Assembly: GCA_023374025.1 (NCBI GenBank)
Contig: SIJG01000119.1
Coordinates: 50,464 to 114,463, forward strand
Source of the DNA: Heterodera schachtii
Taxonomy: Eukaryota; Nematoda; Chromadorea; Rhabditida; Heteroderidae
Length of the DNA: 64,000 nucleotides
Reading direction: 5' to 3'
The position numbers were made by a program, and so were the translations under genes. The notes under the pieces are model-generated. The model saw only the letters and a program-made list of their open reading frames with translations. It did not search any database and was not told where the DNA came from. Shown here in pieces: positions 43,587 through 55,800 of the stretch (position 1 is its first letter; each line of letters opens with the position of its first letter).

Positions 43587-43654
43587 GCGAAAAATGTATA
43601 GCCAATAAAAAGGATTAAAAGCGAAAAATGTATAGCCAATAAAAAGGATTAAAA
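43587..43654. repeat. Perfect tandem duplication, 2 x 34 bp
   Basis: The unit GCGAAAAATGTATAGCCAAT plus AAAAAGGATTAAAA occurs at 43587-43620 and 43621-43654, just 3' of the membrane-protein gene. Confidence 0.92.
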
Positions 43655-45127
43655 TTGATTCAAACAATTCATTTTAGAGTAAAATATAGTGGCACTCTAC
43701 CTGACCTTTTAATGTAATTGGAATTCATGCAAATCAAAGTTTTCAATTGGATTACTGTATGGTTACTGTAGAAGGCACTGACTCACTTTCCGCTCTCTCC
43801 TTTCATTTACTCTTTCACTTACCATAATCATGTTATTTTGTCATCATACGGTACCTAACTCATTTCCTGCTCAATTGATATGCTCTTTACAATGAATCGC
43901 TTAATCTTAACCAAAAATAATTCTCATATGAAATCATAAATCAAACTAATGCATAAATGATTGAACTTTAACCAAATTTGAATTCAAAATTTTCAATATT
44001 GGCAAAAATTTTGGGGTAGCGATCAAAATTTGTTCTGATTTCTTAAATAAACTCATAATTTTAAAATTTTATGGCATAATGTAACTATTTTATCAAGAAA
44101 ATATAAGGTTTTAGGCAAAATTTGGTCAATTTTAGACAAAAAATCTGTTAACAATTCGCATTAAAAATTATAAAAATTTTCCGGCGGCGCCTATCGGCGC
44201 CATCGGACATCCCTGTCCATCGCCCAAAATTTTTTGAAAAAACGCGCCGCAAAAAAAAAAATCGTTTCTAAAGGCAAAAAAAGTCGTCGCTTGACTTTTA
44301 ATTGCAAAAATTGGTCTTTTTGATGAAAAACTGTTAACAAATCAGAACGAAATTACAAAAAACTTTCCGGCGGAGCCTATCGGCACCGCCGGACCCTCTC
44401 CCCTCGCGCATTCCCCAAAAGTCTGATTTTTTGATCCCGACTGAAATTTACGATTTGCTTATTTCCTCCAAAAATTGTTAAATTCGATAATTGGAGGCGA
44501 AAAATATAATATTTGATACATTTTTGCTAAAAAATAGATTTGAAGCAATTCCGCAAAATGTTCTGATTTTCAACCCCAAAATCTGATTTTTTGAGCCCGA
44601 TGTTCTGATTTTGAAAAATTTTCGATCGCACACCTGCTGGTGTAAAATGACAAAATTCATTCAAAAATGTAAAAAAAATAAGTCAAATCAGTTTACATTA
44701 ATTTTTAAATTCAAAAATTTGTTCAAAAAATTTAAAAGACGATTTTTGTGAAAAAACTTTTCATTTCTTAGGGGCGTATTTTTGAAAATTTTCAGGCCAA
44801 TTCTTGGGGGTGTATTTTTTGAAAAATTTTAGGTCGATTCTAAAGGGTGTATTTTTCGTTTTTATTGCATTTTTGTTAACAAATTTTCCAAAATTGTCTA
44901 ATATTACCCTACCTACTACATATATTATTTTTTAGAAGGTGGCAATTTTTATTATTTTTTAAGGCGGTGTTTTTCAAATAAAATAAATAATATATAAACA
45001 AAAACAAAAAAATTTATTGGAAAATTCAAATGGAACAAAGAAAAACAACACTAACAATTGCTAAAATTGGCAAAATTTCATATATTTTTTTCCTTCCAAT
45101 CAGTTGTGATCAATTTTCTTGGCACAG
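43655..45127. other. Spacer with GC-rich modules
   Basis: No gene is recognised. Two copies of the GGCGCCTATCGG-type module lie at about 44181 and 44367, each preceded by a CTGTTAACAA motif. Confidence 0.4.
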
Positions 45128-48100
45128 TCAGGAAGAAGCAGCAAACAGCCGAGCACATTGTTCGCAGGCGAGTCGCATGATCGTCGCGTGGCCGAGCTCT
45201 TTTGGCCAACGCTGAATTTTGTCCTTGCGCAGCCGAAGCGCGAGGAACTCATCCATCTTTAATTCGGGATTTAAAAAATGGCAATCATGTCGATCATTGG
45301 TCCCGAAAATTTTTTCTTTAATTTTTTTTCTGAAAATTCTTATAACAAATTTCTAAGGGTGTTTTGAGGCGCTGAGGACGAATCCGGCCTCCATTTCGAC
45401 CAATTTCGAATACCGAACCCGAATTCGAACATTCTACGAATTTTTTTTAATTTCAAAAATCATGAAAACATGTTTCCAGGGGTTTTCTGGGTCGCTGATC
45501 ACGAATACGATTTCTATTTCGCCTAATTCCGAACCCCGAACTCAAATTCTGACAAAAAGTCGAATATTCAAGTTCTTTCAAATTTCACATTTTGTTCAAC
45601 CTTTGTTTACAGACACGGAAACGAACTGAAAGTCTCCACTGATACTCATCAGTGCTTCAATAAAATCGTTTAAACCATTTTTAGGCTAAAAATCGAAATC
45701 GAAAAATTCCAATTTTCGACTTTGTTCGAATTCGAGTCCGGTGTTAAATAGGTCGAAATGAAGGCCGGATTCGTGCTCAGCGCCTCAAAACACCTCTAGA
45801 AACTTGTTATAAGAATTTTTAGAAAAAAATTTAAAGAAAAAATTTTCGGGACCAATGATCGCATGATTGGCTAAAAAAATTTTTAAATTAGGATGGATAA
45901 TAAATTAAATTTCCTAATTATATAAATAATATTTTATTACGCGAATGTGATTTCCACGATCAGTGAACGACAACAGAATGCCGTCCTTGAGCGCTTTGCT
46001 GTCCCGCGGTGGCAAAAACAAATAGGAGCCGCTTAATTTGTAAAAATACCATTAAAAATTGACATTTTTTAAAATTAATTAATTATTTAAAAAAATTCGA
46101 AAATATGAATTTGGTTGGTCAAATTGTTGCCTTGGGAGTCGAGGTTCGATTCCCCGAGCAGGTCACTTTTAATTCTAATTTTCTACTGACAAATGAAGGT
46201 TCGTTCTAGGGTGGGGTGCACTTCATTTCCCCCACCCCCCCCCCCACGCATTTAAAATTTCTCTAACCTAGAAATTTTTCAAGAAAAAACCTTAGGAAAT
46301 TACTTTATAAGAAAATTTCAAGGAAAAAAATTTTTGAAAATTTTTTCAGCGATTATTTCAAAATTTTATGGTGAGTCATACATGAAAAAGGGGGGGGGGG
46401 GGGTCGACCCCCCCCCCATTTCGCCCGCAAAGGGCCCAAAATGTCGGACCATTTCGCATCGAGGGGGGGGGGGCGGTGTAAAAGAGGTGGGGGGGGGTCA
46501 CCGCCGAAGGGGAAAAGAGGGAAATTTCTGAAAATTTTGGCTATTTTCTTAACAAAATTCATTAAAAATTCTTAAAATTTTCCCCGGCGGCGCCTATCGG
46601 CACCGCCGGCCCCCAAAAAATCTTATCTTTTCCTTAAAAATTAGCCAAAAATCTCAAAATTTGGTCATTTTTTAGACAAAATCTGCTTACAAATAGCATT
46701 AAAATTAATTACAAAAAAAAAAATTTCCGGCGGCGCCTATCGGCACCGCCGAACCCCCTGTCCCCTAAAAGTTTTTTTTAATAAACCGCGCCGCAAAAAA
46801 AAGTTTTTTTATAAACAAAAAAAAAGTCGTCCACTTGTTTAAAAATTGCAAAAATTTGGCAGTTTTTGGTGAAAATTTGTTAACAAATTGCACTCGAATT
46901 TTCAAAAATTTTCCCCGGCGGCGCCTACCGGCACCGCCGGCCCCCCTGTTCGCGAAATTTTCTTAAAAAAACCGCGCCGCGAAAAAAAACGGTTTTTGAA
47001 AAGCAAAATAAAAAAAAAAGGTCGTCAAATTACATGGCTGGACCATTTCGCAAAATTGGCCTCTGACCCCCCGTCGACCCCCCCCTCCCAGACCATTTCG
47101 CAAAAATTTTGGTTGACCTCATGTATGTGGTGAGTTACCAAGTTTTTCTCAAAAAATTTCCCAAAATTGGCTGAAAAAATTTTTAAAATTTTTTTCTTGA
47201 AATTTTCGTATAGAAAATTTCCGAAGGTTTTTTTCTTAAAAAATTTCTAGGTTAGAGAAAAAAATTTTTTTTTAATTTTCCGGTGGGGAAACGATGCGGG
47301 GGCAGGGGGGGGGGGGAACCGGCGGGGGGAAATGTAAGTACGGTACACCCGTTACTGAAAACCCAATTTGCTGAATTTCCAGAAAAAACAAACAAAAAGA
47401 CTTGAAATTTTTTTTGTTTCCTTGAATTTTTGTAACAAAAATTTTTTTTTTTTTTTTGAATTTTCTGATATTATTTCTTACCGCTTCTCCCTGAACAACA
47501 GGTTCCATCCGCCCGCAATTTGCCTCATTTCCTGCACACACATGGCCAACTCGAACAATTTTGCCTGGGGCGGCTGGGCAGGCGGCGGCATTTCAATTTT
47601 TGGCACTTTCATGTTGGCACAATCATCAGCAGTAACAGTGCACGACGAAGAACTCGCTGCTGTTGAATTGTTCGGCGAATGGTCGGGCAAAAAGCCGCCG
47701 GCACTCAACCGAAGTTTGAGCACAATGCGCGGACGATTGGCCTTGGGCGAATTTTGTTGTTTTTTGGGCGACGACGACGACGACGATTTGGTCTGCAATT
47801 TTGTGTGTGCATTTTATCCGAAATTGGTGGGAGGGCGTCAGTTGAAGCATGGCCATTTGACAATGAGTCACGGAGGAACAACTACATTCAAGCAACCACC
47901 AGAACCGTAGGATTGAAAAAAAAAATTTGTCTGAAATTTTTTTTCCAAAAAGTTGAAAAATTTTCGAAAATTTTTTTTAAATGAGTGCCGCATCCATTAG
48001 ATGCCCATGTGTGTAAGCTTCGTACTCAAATGGCCGGTCTCAATTAGTCATTTGGCTTTTTTTAATATTTATTTTTACAAAAGTGCTGCCGTAGTTTGCA

Positions 48101-50207
48101 GATGATGCCACTGATGATGGCATGCTGCACTTTGCGTTCACCGTTCTCTTGCCCCCGTTTTTGTTGCGCTTTTCGCCAATTTTTGCGCCAATCGGAATGA
48201 CGGTATGATTATGCGCATTTCTGTCATAGATGTTCCACCATTGGCGTTCTGCAAATTTTGCAGATGAATTTTTTTTAGTAAATTTTAATTAAAAAAAATT
48301 TTTTTTTGAAAAATTTTTCATTTTTTTTAATATTGAGACCAAACTTTTTGTTGTTATCCAAATTGAGCATTCTTATTCCTCGAAAAAATCTATGGACAAA
48401 ATGGCCAGAAAAAGTTTTGTTTTTTTTTTTCGAATTTTGTAAATGAAGAATTTTTAAATTTTGCGGGTTGATAGCGTTTAGGCATTTAGTTCTTCTTTCA
48501 AATAACAGCAAAAATGTTTAATTTGGTGAGAAAAAACGGTCCAAGCAACATCCACAATGTTTTGACCTCTTCGACACTATTCCAACAACAGAATTTTTTT
48601 TTAACATGAAAAAATCAAGAAAAAATTGAGGAAAATTTTTGTTAAAAAAAAATACTAGGCTTTTGGTACTTGTACAATTTACACCCTATAAAATTTTTTT
48701 TAAATTTTCAAAAGCCATGAAAATATGTTTCCAATGGTATTCGGGGTCGCTGATCATGAATCCAGCATCCATTTCGACCAATTCGGAACCCCGGACCCGA
48801 ACTCGAACAAAAAGTCGAAAACTCAAATACCGGCTTTTCAAAAAAAAAATGTACAAATTTTTTTTCCTTAAAATTTATACGGATCTAAAACTTCTGAAAA
48901 TTTTATGTTTCTGATTTTTCTTGCTGATTATCAAATACTAATTAGCAAATTAGTAAAATGAAATTGCAAAAAAAATAAATAAATAAAAAATTCCCACCAT
49001 TTTCAAAGCCGATCATTTTGTACGGGCATCGCTTCACTGAGCAGAAGAAATAGCGGTATCCGTCCTTCTTTTTCTGGTACATTCCGTGCCCCTTCCTGAA
49101 CATGTCCAACGCGTCGGCAGAAGTGAATTGGCACGAGAAGGTCCACCGACCGCGGCCAGGGCCTTGGAATGTGTACACAAATTTGGGCGGCGGCGGCGGC
49201 GTTTCATCGTACGGAATGGCTAAAAAAACAAACAAATTCCGACACGTCATTTTTTTGCAGGCATTTAGGAAAACACCATTTTAGGCACTTCCATCCCCCC
49301 GTCGTTCCTCCACTCCCCGAAAAATTTTTTTGAAAAAAATTTCTAACAGAAATTTTTCAAAGATAAATTACGAAATTTTTTAGTAAGAAAATTTAAGGAA
49401 CATTTTTTGAAAATTTTTCAGCGATTACCCACTTCAGGACACCCTACCACATGAAATTTTTTAGCAAGAAAATTTAAAGAAAATTTTTTAACAAAATTTT
49501 CAAACAAAAATTTTACAAAAAAAAATTATTAAGAAATTTTTTAGCAAGAGAATTTAAAGAAATTTCTTTGAAAAAACTTAGTAGTTCCTCAAAAAATTGC
49601 TGAAAAGTTTTCCAAAAATTTTGTATCTTGAATTTTCTTACTAACAATAAGAATTTCTTTAGAATTTTTTCGGAAAAATATCTAAATTGGTTATTTAAAA
49701 AAAAATTTGTTGGGGTAAACAATGGGGGGAAACGACCTGTTTCCGACCATTTAACCCCTAAAATTTGGATTGGGGTGCATGTCGAAAATGAAAATTCCTA
49801 AGCGTTTTTAAGTGTTTTTTTACGTTCATTTTTTATTTCGAAAAAATTTTGAAAAAATTTTTTTTTAAAAGGGGCCCACCATCTAAAGGATTAACCACCT
49901 TTGGTGTCGCCGTCGCAATTTGTCATGGCACCGTCGTAACAGTAACCATTGCTGCCGTTGGGTGGAAAAGCGTGCCAAAATTGCTGATTTTGAGGCATTT
50001 CTGGTGCCGACAATGAGGCACCATTGACTGAATTTTAGAGGGAAAAATTCAAAAAAAAAAATTTTTTTTTTTTTAGAAATTACGATTTTTGTAGTCCGTA
50101 TTAGCCGAGTCTTGCTGCTCATCCGCGTAGTCATCAGCTTCTTCTTCGTCCGGTTGTTCATGTTTCACGAGCGCAAAAAAGTTCAATGAGACGCATTTGG
50201 AATCCAT
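45128..50207 (-). CDS. FLYWCH-type zinc-finger protein, 391 aa (PEB-1/FLH-like?)
   Basis: Seven exons join in phase: 50207-50084, 50027-49899, 49219-48998, 48248-48079, 47792-47482, 46031-45941 and 45256-45128. The N-terminus is acidic (EQPDEEEADDYADEQQDS). Across exons 3 and 4 lies a zinc-finger core: YRYFFCSVKRCPYKMIG, a junction, then RQWWNIYDRNAHNH. This is C-x4-C-x21-H-x-H after an aromatic, as in FLYWCH fingers. A Ser-rich linker (TKSSSSSSPKK) follows. The C-terminal part looks structured: GSYLFLPPRDSKALKDGI, FTDRGNHIR, then RKDKIQRWPKELGHATIMRL. The start is the ATG at 50207. FLYWCH proteins of nematodes such as PEB-1 and FLH-1/2 are transcription regulators. Orthology to PEB-1 is only a suggestion from domain and size. 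Confidence 0.75.
45275..45872. mobile_element. Large inverted-repeat element in an intron of the FLYWCH gene
   Basis: Arms of roughly 150 bp (about 45275-45435 and 45715-45872) are inverted copies that start with ATCATTGGTCCCG and continue through GGATTCGTCCTCAGCGCC-like sequence. Between them lies another copy of the GTCGCTGATCACGAAT repeat. Flanking TAAAAAAT-like sequences could be target duplications but are low complexity. Confidence 0.65.
46125..46185 (+). pseudogene. tRNA-like remnant
   Basis: A strong B box (AGGTTCGATTCCCCGAG) is preceded by a weak A-box-like TTGGTTGGTCAAATTG. There is no good cloverleaf. It lies in an intron of the FLYWCH gene. Confidence 0.35.
46580..46945. repeat. 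Three GC-rich hairpin modules in tandem
   Basis: Cores near 46583-46609, 46727-46751 and 46914-46940 read GGCGGCGCCTATCGGCACCGCC (the third CTACCGG) at about 145-185 bp spacing. They have similar intervening AT-rich sequence, including TTAACAAAT. They lie in an intron of the FLYWCH gene. Confidence 0.85.
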
Positions 50208-51456
50208 CAAAAAATGTGTGTTTGGTAATTGGACCAATGTTTTTTGGAATAATTTTTTTTTTTTTTTTGGTAAGCGAAGGGAATAATTTTCGAGAATTTC
50301 TAACGCTATAAACAAATAAAATAAATCTATAAAATTTGAAATGGATGAACCGCGCATATGTAGGGCAGGGATTAAGCGCGGACCAGGGCGGGACGCTGAC
50401 AGAAAAATCCATCGGTCTCTGGTCGCGGATTATGCCACGGTTGAAAATTGCGTAAAAAATGCCGCAAACCGCGGCTCGCGGATTCTAATTGCCACGGTCT
50501 AAAATTGCGTTAAAAAGGCCGCGAATCGCGAAATACGCGTCGCGCATCGCGAATTCAAATTGCCGAGATCGGCGGATTGCCATAAAAAATGCACGGATCG
50601 CGCCCCATCCGTGCCGTGTACCGAAATAATGATGCAAAATGCGATATGTGAAGTGGATGCACTACGCGATTAGCTCAAAAAAATGCTGCGTTAAATGTTA
50701 AAATTTAAGCCTGACGCGGACAACACGATGTACGAGACGCTATGCGAAATGCGCAAAGAAAAAAATCGTCTTCAAATGAAAATTTTAAGGATTTTGAGCC
50801 AATTTGGAAAACTTCGCACTTATAATTTGAGCCAGAGCGGTGCCAATGACGGTAACGCGTGGCATGATACCCAAATCAAGGCCTGAAAATGGGGCTACAC
50901 AATACACAGTGCGGTCAAAAAAAATACGCGCTCCACCACTAAAAACATGGTAGTGGAAATTTTCAAAAATTTTTTATTAAAAAAACCAATGCATAAACAG
51001 CACAGGGTTGTTGCAAATCAAAAATAAATAAAATACGAAATGCGAAACATGAAATTTTTTTACTAAAAAATAAAATACTAATATAAGCAATTTATTTCAA
51101 ACTTTATTTTTTTTTTATCTAAATTCCTAAATTTAGAAAAATTACTAATTAGGGATGTTTGGGTCCGGCAGTGCGACAGGCGCGGCCGGGAAATTTTATT
51201 ACAATTTTAAACGATTTTGGTTAGAAAAAAAAATTTAATTATTTTTTTAATGGTTTGGAAATTTTTGTGATTTTAAAAATTTTACTTTAAAATTTTTGTG
51301 TTTCGTGCCAAAATACTAAACGATCAACATCCCTGATAAAAATTGTGGGAAAAGCGGAAATTTTCCAAAAATTGAATTAAAATAAAGCTAAAACATGTTT
51401 TTTCAGGCTGTTTGTCATGAACAAAAAATGTTACATATGTATTTGTAGATAATTGC
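50208..51456. other. Upstream region of the FLYWCH gene, partly GC-rich repeat
   Basis: About 50370-50600 is GC-rich with repeated CGCGGATT, CACGGTC and AAATTGCG motifs and is probably a dispersed repeat. A 63-codon + frame near 50695-50886 (MYETLCEMRKEKNRLQMKI) is isolated. A reversed GC-rich module lies at about 51164-51190. Confidence 0.4.
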
Positions 51457-51733
51457 CGTGGTGAGTCGAAAACACAAAAAGTGCAAAATTTTGTTAAATT
51501 TCAAAAAATTTTATTAAGTTTTTCAAAAGTTATGACAATTTTTTCATTTTTTGGCTAGAACTTTTGAAAAAAAATAATAAAATTTTTTGAAATTTAGCAA
51601 GCTAATAACGCAATTCAAGGGCTATCATATGATACCAAGATTGTGCAATTTGGTTGTGTCTGAGAAAAGTTATGAGTTGATTGAGTCAAAAATTTAGCAA
51701 ATTTTGCACTTTTTGTTCCTTCGACACAGCACC
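51457..51733. mobile_element. CGGTGC-type element, 277 bp
   Basis: Inverted ends GTGGTGAGTCGAA... and GGTGCTGTGTCGAA... lead into a shared inner arm ACAAAAAGTGCAAAATTT. The 8-bp duplication ATAATTGC is at 51449-51456 and 51734-51741. Interior as in 8629, 11159 and 31133. Confidence 0.88.
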
Positions 51734-51846
51734 ATAATTGCGAGCCTTTTTCATAATAATTCCATTTTTCTCTCAGCGCCTGCGCCTTTCAGCCCCCCCC
51801 CCCCCCCTCCCTTAAGAATTCAATTTACCTAAACATGGCTTATGAG

Positions 51847-52382
51847 TAGGGTTGTAAATTATATGGACTAAAAACCCTAAATATTGACATAAAATATGGA
51901 CTAAAAAAGCCCGAAATATGGACGAAAAAGCTCAAAAATGGCCAAATATGGACCAAAATATGGACTAAAAACTGCCAAAATCTATGTTTTAAACTCTCAA
52001 AAATTCCAAAAAAGGTTTATATATTCAATATTTGCTTAAATAAACTTAAAAAATACAAATGACGACGGAAACACAAATTTCTCATATTTTTGGGGGTGTA
52101 ATTTTTAAAAATTTCCTAAAAGTCGAACTTTAGGGGTGTATTTTTCGCTTTTTTTTTCATTTTTCTTGTGAAAATTTGCCAAAAATGGCCGAAATATGGA
52201 ATAAAAATGCAAAAATGGCGAAATATGGATTTATTCTCGAAAACCCCCAAAATATGGATTTATATGGACTAAAAACTTTCACCAAATCAAAAAATTTTAA
52301 CTTAGAAATGCTATTTTCGAGCTCCTTTCTTCATAGCATATGCGCAGAAAAAATATGTTAATCCATATAATTTACAACCCTA
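51847..52382. mobile_element. hAT-like MITE (TAGGGTTGTAAATT)
   Basis: This 536-bp element has near-perfect inverted ends TAGGGTTGTAAATTATATGG. The flanks CTTATGAG (51839-51846) and ATTATGAG (52383-52390) match at 7 of 8 positions. The subterminal CATAGCATATGCGCA stretch links it to the 3216 element. Confidence 0.87.
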
Positions 52383-52599
52383 ATTATGAGAAAAGTTTTT
52401 GTTTTTCCACTCTTACAAATTTTTGATAGAAAAACTTCACCCACTACACTTATAAGCTTTTTTCACACCATTTAACACATCATAAATTCGAAAAAATTTG
52501 CAAATTTTGTTACCAAATATAGCTAAAAGCATTGCTGCAAAATTAACAACCCAATTAAAATGGCAGTTTGTCAAAGTTTAATTTTTGGCATCTCTTTTT

Positions 52600-52852
52600 T
52601 TTTGTTTTGAAAAAACCGCTTTTTTAGGGGTACATTTTCAAAAAAAAATGTTTAATTTTTCACAGTAAATAAATTCTCAAAAAATTTAGGAAAAAGTTAA
52701 AAACCCCTAAATAATAACAAATTGGTATAAAATTTACAAAATATGTAAATAAAGTCCAACTTTTGTTCGCAAACGCAAAAGTGTTTTTCGTACTATTCAG
52801 AGCATGGAGAATCCCAGAAATAAAAATGTATTTACATAAAATTGCCAGCCCT
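52600..52852. mobile_element. Truncated copy of the 28859 MITE
   Basis: Its right end (AAATTGCCAGCCCTA) and the subterminal GGAGAATCC, CAAAAGTGTTTTTCGTACTA and GTAAATAAAGTCCAACTTTT correspond, in reverse, to the right half of the 28859-30847 element. The other terminus is missing. Confidence 0.6.
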
Positions 52853-55800
52853 AATTGTATTTTTTTTCCCATTAGGTAGCCAATGACATCATTTTTGGAC
52901 AAGAATCGTAAAAAAAAATTGTTGGAGCGTAGATATTTTGTGTAAACAGAATCTTCGGGGATGGGAAATGTGAATAGGTAGACATTTTTTTTTTTGTAAA
53001 AAGAGAATCTTCGGATGGGAAAATAAATATGATTCATTAAATTCCTTCATTTCAAAATACACATAAGTTAAAACCGATCACTTCCCATTCCCATCAACAA
53101 ATTCATTGGAAAAAAAACTAACGATAGGGTGGCTGGCAAACACAGGTCGATTTTAATAATGATTTTGAAAAATTCAAATAAAATAATAATATTAAAAAAA
53201 AACATTTCAAAAAGAATCATTCAAAATTGGAAAAAAAAAAAAGTTTTTTGAGAGTCCGATGAGGCTTAATTTCCAAAATGAGGCTTTTTGTGGTTTTTTT
53301 TTCTATTATTTAAAGCTTTATGGGGTTTTTGGGAAAACCTGCAAAAAAAAAGTCATTGTTTTGTTAAAATTTGTTACAAATTGTATTAAAAATTGCAACA
53401 TTTTCCCCAGAGGTGTCTTTTATAGGCACCGCCAAACCATCAAATCATTTAGTTTTTTTTTTTTTACAAAATATGAGCTAAACCTCAAAAATAAAGTTTT
53501 TTTTGGTCAAAATCTGTTGTAAAATTTATCGTAATAAAATTTTCCCGGCGGCATCGATAAAATTTTTTTTTTTTTGGAAATAACATGAATAAAAATTGTA
53601 GAAATAATGAAGTCGTTGGCCCATATAAAAGTCAACCACGTTCTTTTTCTGACAAAAAAAAACAACGATAAAATGAAATGCTTATAATATTTGTATTTTT
53701 TTTTTGCTCTTTAAATAAATTTCTTAAAAATGAAAATTTTTGTTTTTTTAATTTTCAATTGGCAGCTAAAAAACGGAAAATGCTTAGAATTAATTACATA
53801 TGTATTTGGGTATTATTTTTGTAAAGTATAATTGTAATTTTATAAAAATATAAAAAATTTATGCAGGCAAAAATTTTCAATTAATTTTTTTGCTTAATTT
53901 TTATGGTCCACACAAAAGTCACTGGCACATAAAAATTTTGTGACCAATTTATTGGGCTTTGTGTGGTCATCGCTCGCGCACAATAGCAGCAATAACAATA
54001 ATGGCTACTACATAAATTTTCTTTTCGGGACAGCGAATTCTCGCGCACCAATTAAAATTTGGGTTGGGTTAGTCATAAATCAAAAAAAAAATGAAAATGA
54101 AATTTACGACGCCGCGCATAAAAGCGGCGGCGCACCAATGAAGAAACAAAACATGGCCATAAAATGTAAAAAACAAAGCAAAAGATTTATCGTAAATATG
54201 TACATAAACAGTCAACAGAAGGGAGTGGGGGACAAAATTATAAAATCAAATGGATGGAAAAACAAATTATTTAAAATTTTGATTTTAAATTATTTGAACT
54301 TTTGATAAATGGAATTTAAAAAAAATTAGGGGTGACTAAAAATACAAAAGTTCGAACGAATTTTAACAAATTAAAAAGCAAATTCAAAAAAAAAAAATTT
54401 TTTTTTCTGATTTATATATATAATAAATTTTATTGTTCCAATTCGAAATTATGCCAAAAAAAAAACCTTTTAGGAGGGGTAGGGAGGGGGATTAGTTAAA
54501 ATGGAAAATGCAAAAATCCCAAAAATGAAAAAAAATTTTAATGATACGTGGGGAGGGGGAGGGGCGGGGCGTTAAAAAGGTGTTAATGTGAAAAAGGTGC
54601 CATTAATTAATTAATTAATTGTTCACCTCAGGGTTTTGGTAACAACGAAGAAATGCGATAGTAATATGGGCATAAGATAAACTTGACAACAAAAGCACGC
54701 CGACCCAGCAGGGATTCAATTTTAGGGTCGGGAATCAAGGACAAAACTTTTATTTATTGTGGGCGGTGGATGTGCCGTCGTGCAAAAGCACAAAGTCGGA
54801 TTTTGCTGACAAATTGTTTTATGCATAAAACCGCTAAAGGTAAAACAAAGTGGAAAACCAAAATAAACAGATCAACCAAAAACAAAAATTCGCATTTTTA
54901 ATAATATTTTCGAATGCTAAATAGAAAAAAAAATTAATTAGTTATTATTAATTAGGGCGAGGATTTTAGTTTTTTACTTTTTCTGCGGGTTTTTGCCTAT
55001 TAAAATATGATTGATGATTCTAGCACCAAAGTAGGGAGGTTTGGAGTGGCCGTGGAAAATATATTTTTTTGGAAAAAAATTTTTTTTTTTGTCTGAGGCT
55101 GGGACCAATGAAGAAGGGGACTCATTCGTCCCCTAGCTGTGCTCCGTGATAAATAAACAAAATTGGATAGAACAGAAAACGAAATTGTTCAAATTTTCAA
55201 AAAAAATAATCCGTCTTTTTGCATGTTACTAATTAGTGCCCCTAATTAAAGAAAGCCCCCCCCCCAAAAAAAATCTTTTCAAATACCCTTTCTTCAGTTT
55301 CATTTTAATTCCATTTTATAAATTTAAATATTGTTTTCGAAAGGTAAAAACATTTTCTAATTAGGTATGTAAATTATTTTGAATTTTTGGATGAGTGGAG
55401 AGAGAAAGAGGGCTATAAAACGAATGGACACTTAATTACCCCAAAATGTAATTTATCCAACACAATAGAACAGTGAAAGCGCTGAATACACATATATAAT
55501 GAGATGGTATATAGAGCAGCCATCTGCCTGCTGGACAAAAAAAAGGGGAAAAACTGATTTTGGCGGGCCAATTGAATTTGGACCACCCAAAAATGAACGA
55601 ATTCAAAATTCAATCCTATCAGCAGAAGCAGCAGGTGTCAAATAGTTCGATTAAACTTGAATGAATTTAAAAGTCATTAACACATTTTTAGCAAAATTTA
55701 GGCGACCTTGTTAAAGAAAATTCAAAAATTAAGGGATAAAAAAGGTATGCGCATAGATCTGCTTTATTGACCTCTTATTAGGAGAAAAATTGCATTAAAT

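Noticed and set aside
46334..46562. Glycine/proline-rich frames on both strands
   Set aside because: They arise from several G and C homopolymers and cross no plausible splice sites.
47368..47910. 180-codon + strand frame
   Set aside because: It is antisense to exon 5 of the FLYWCH gene, whose minus-strand frame fits both flanking exons in phase.
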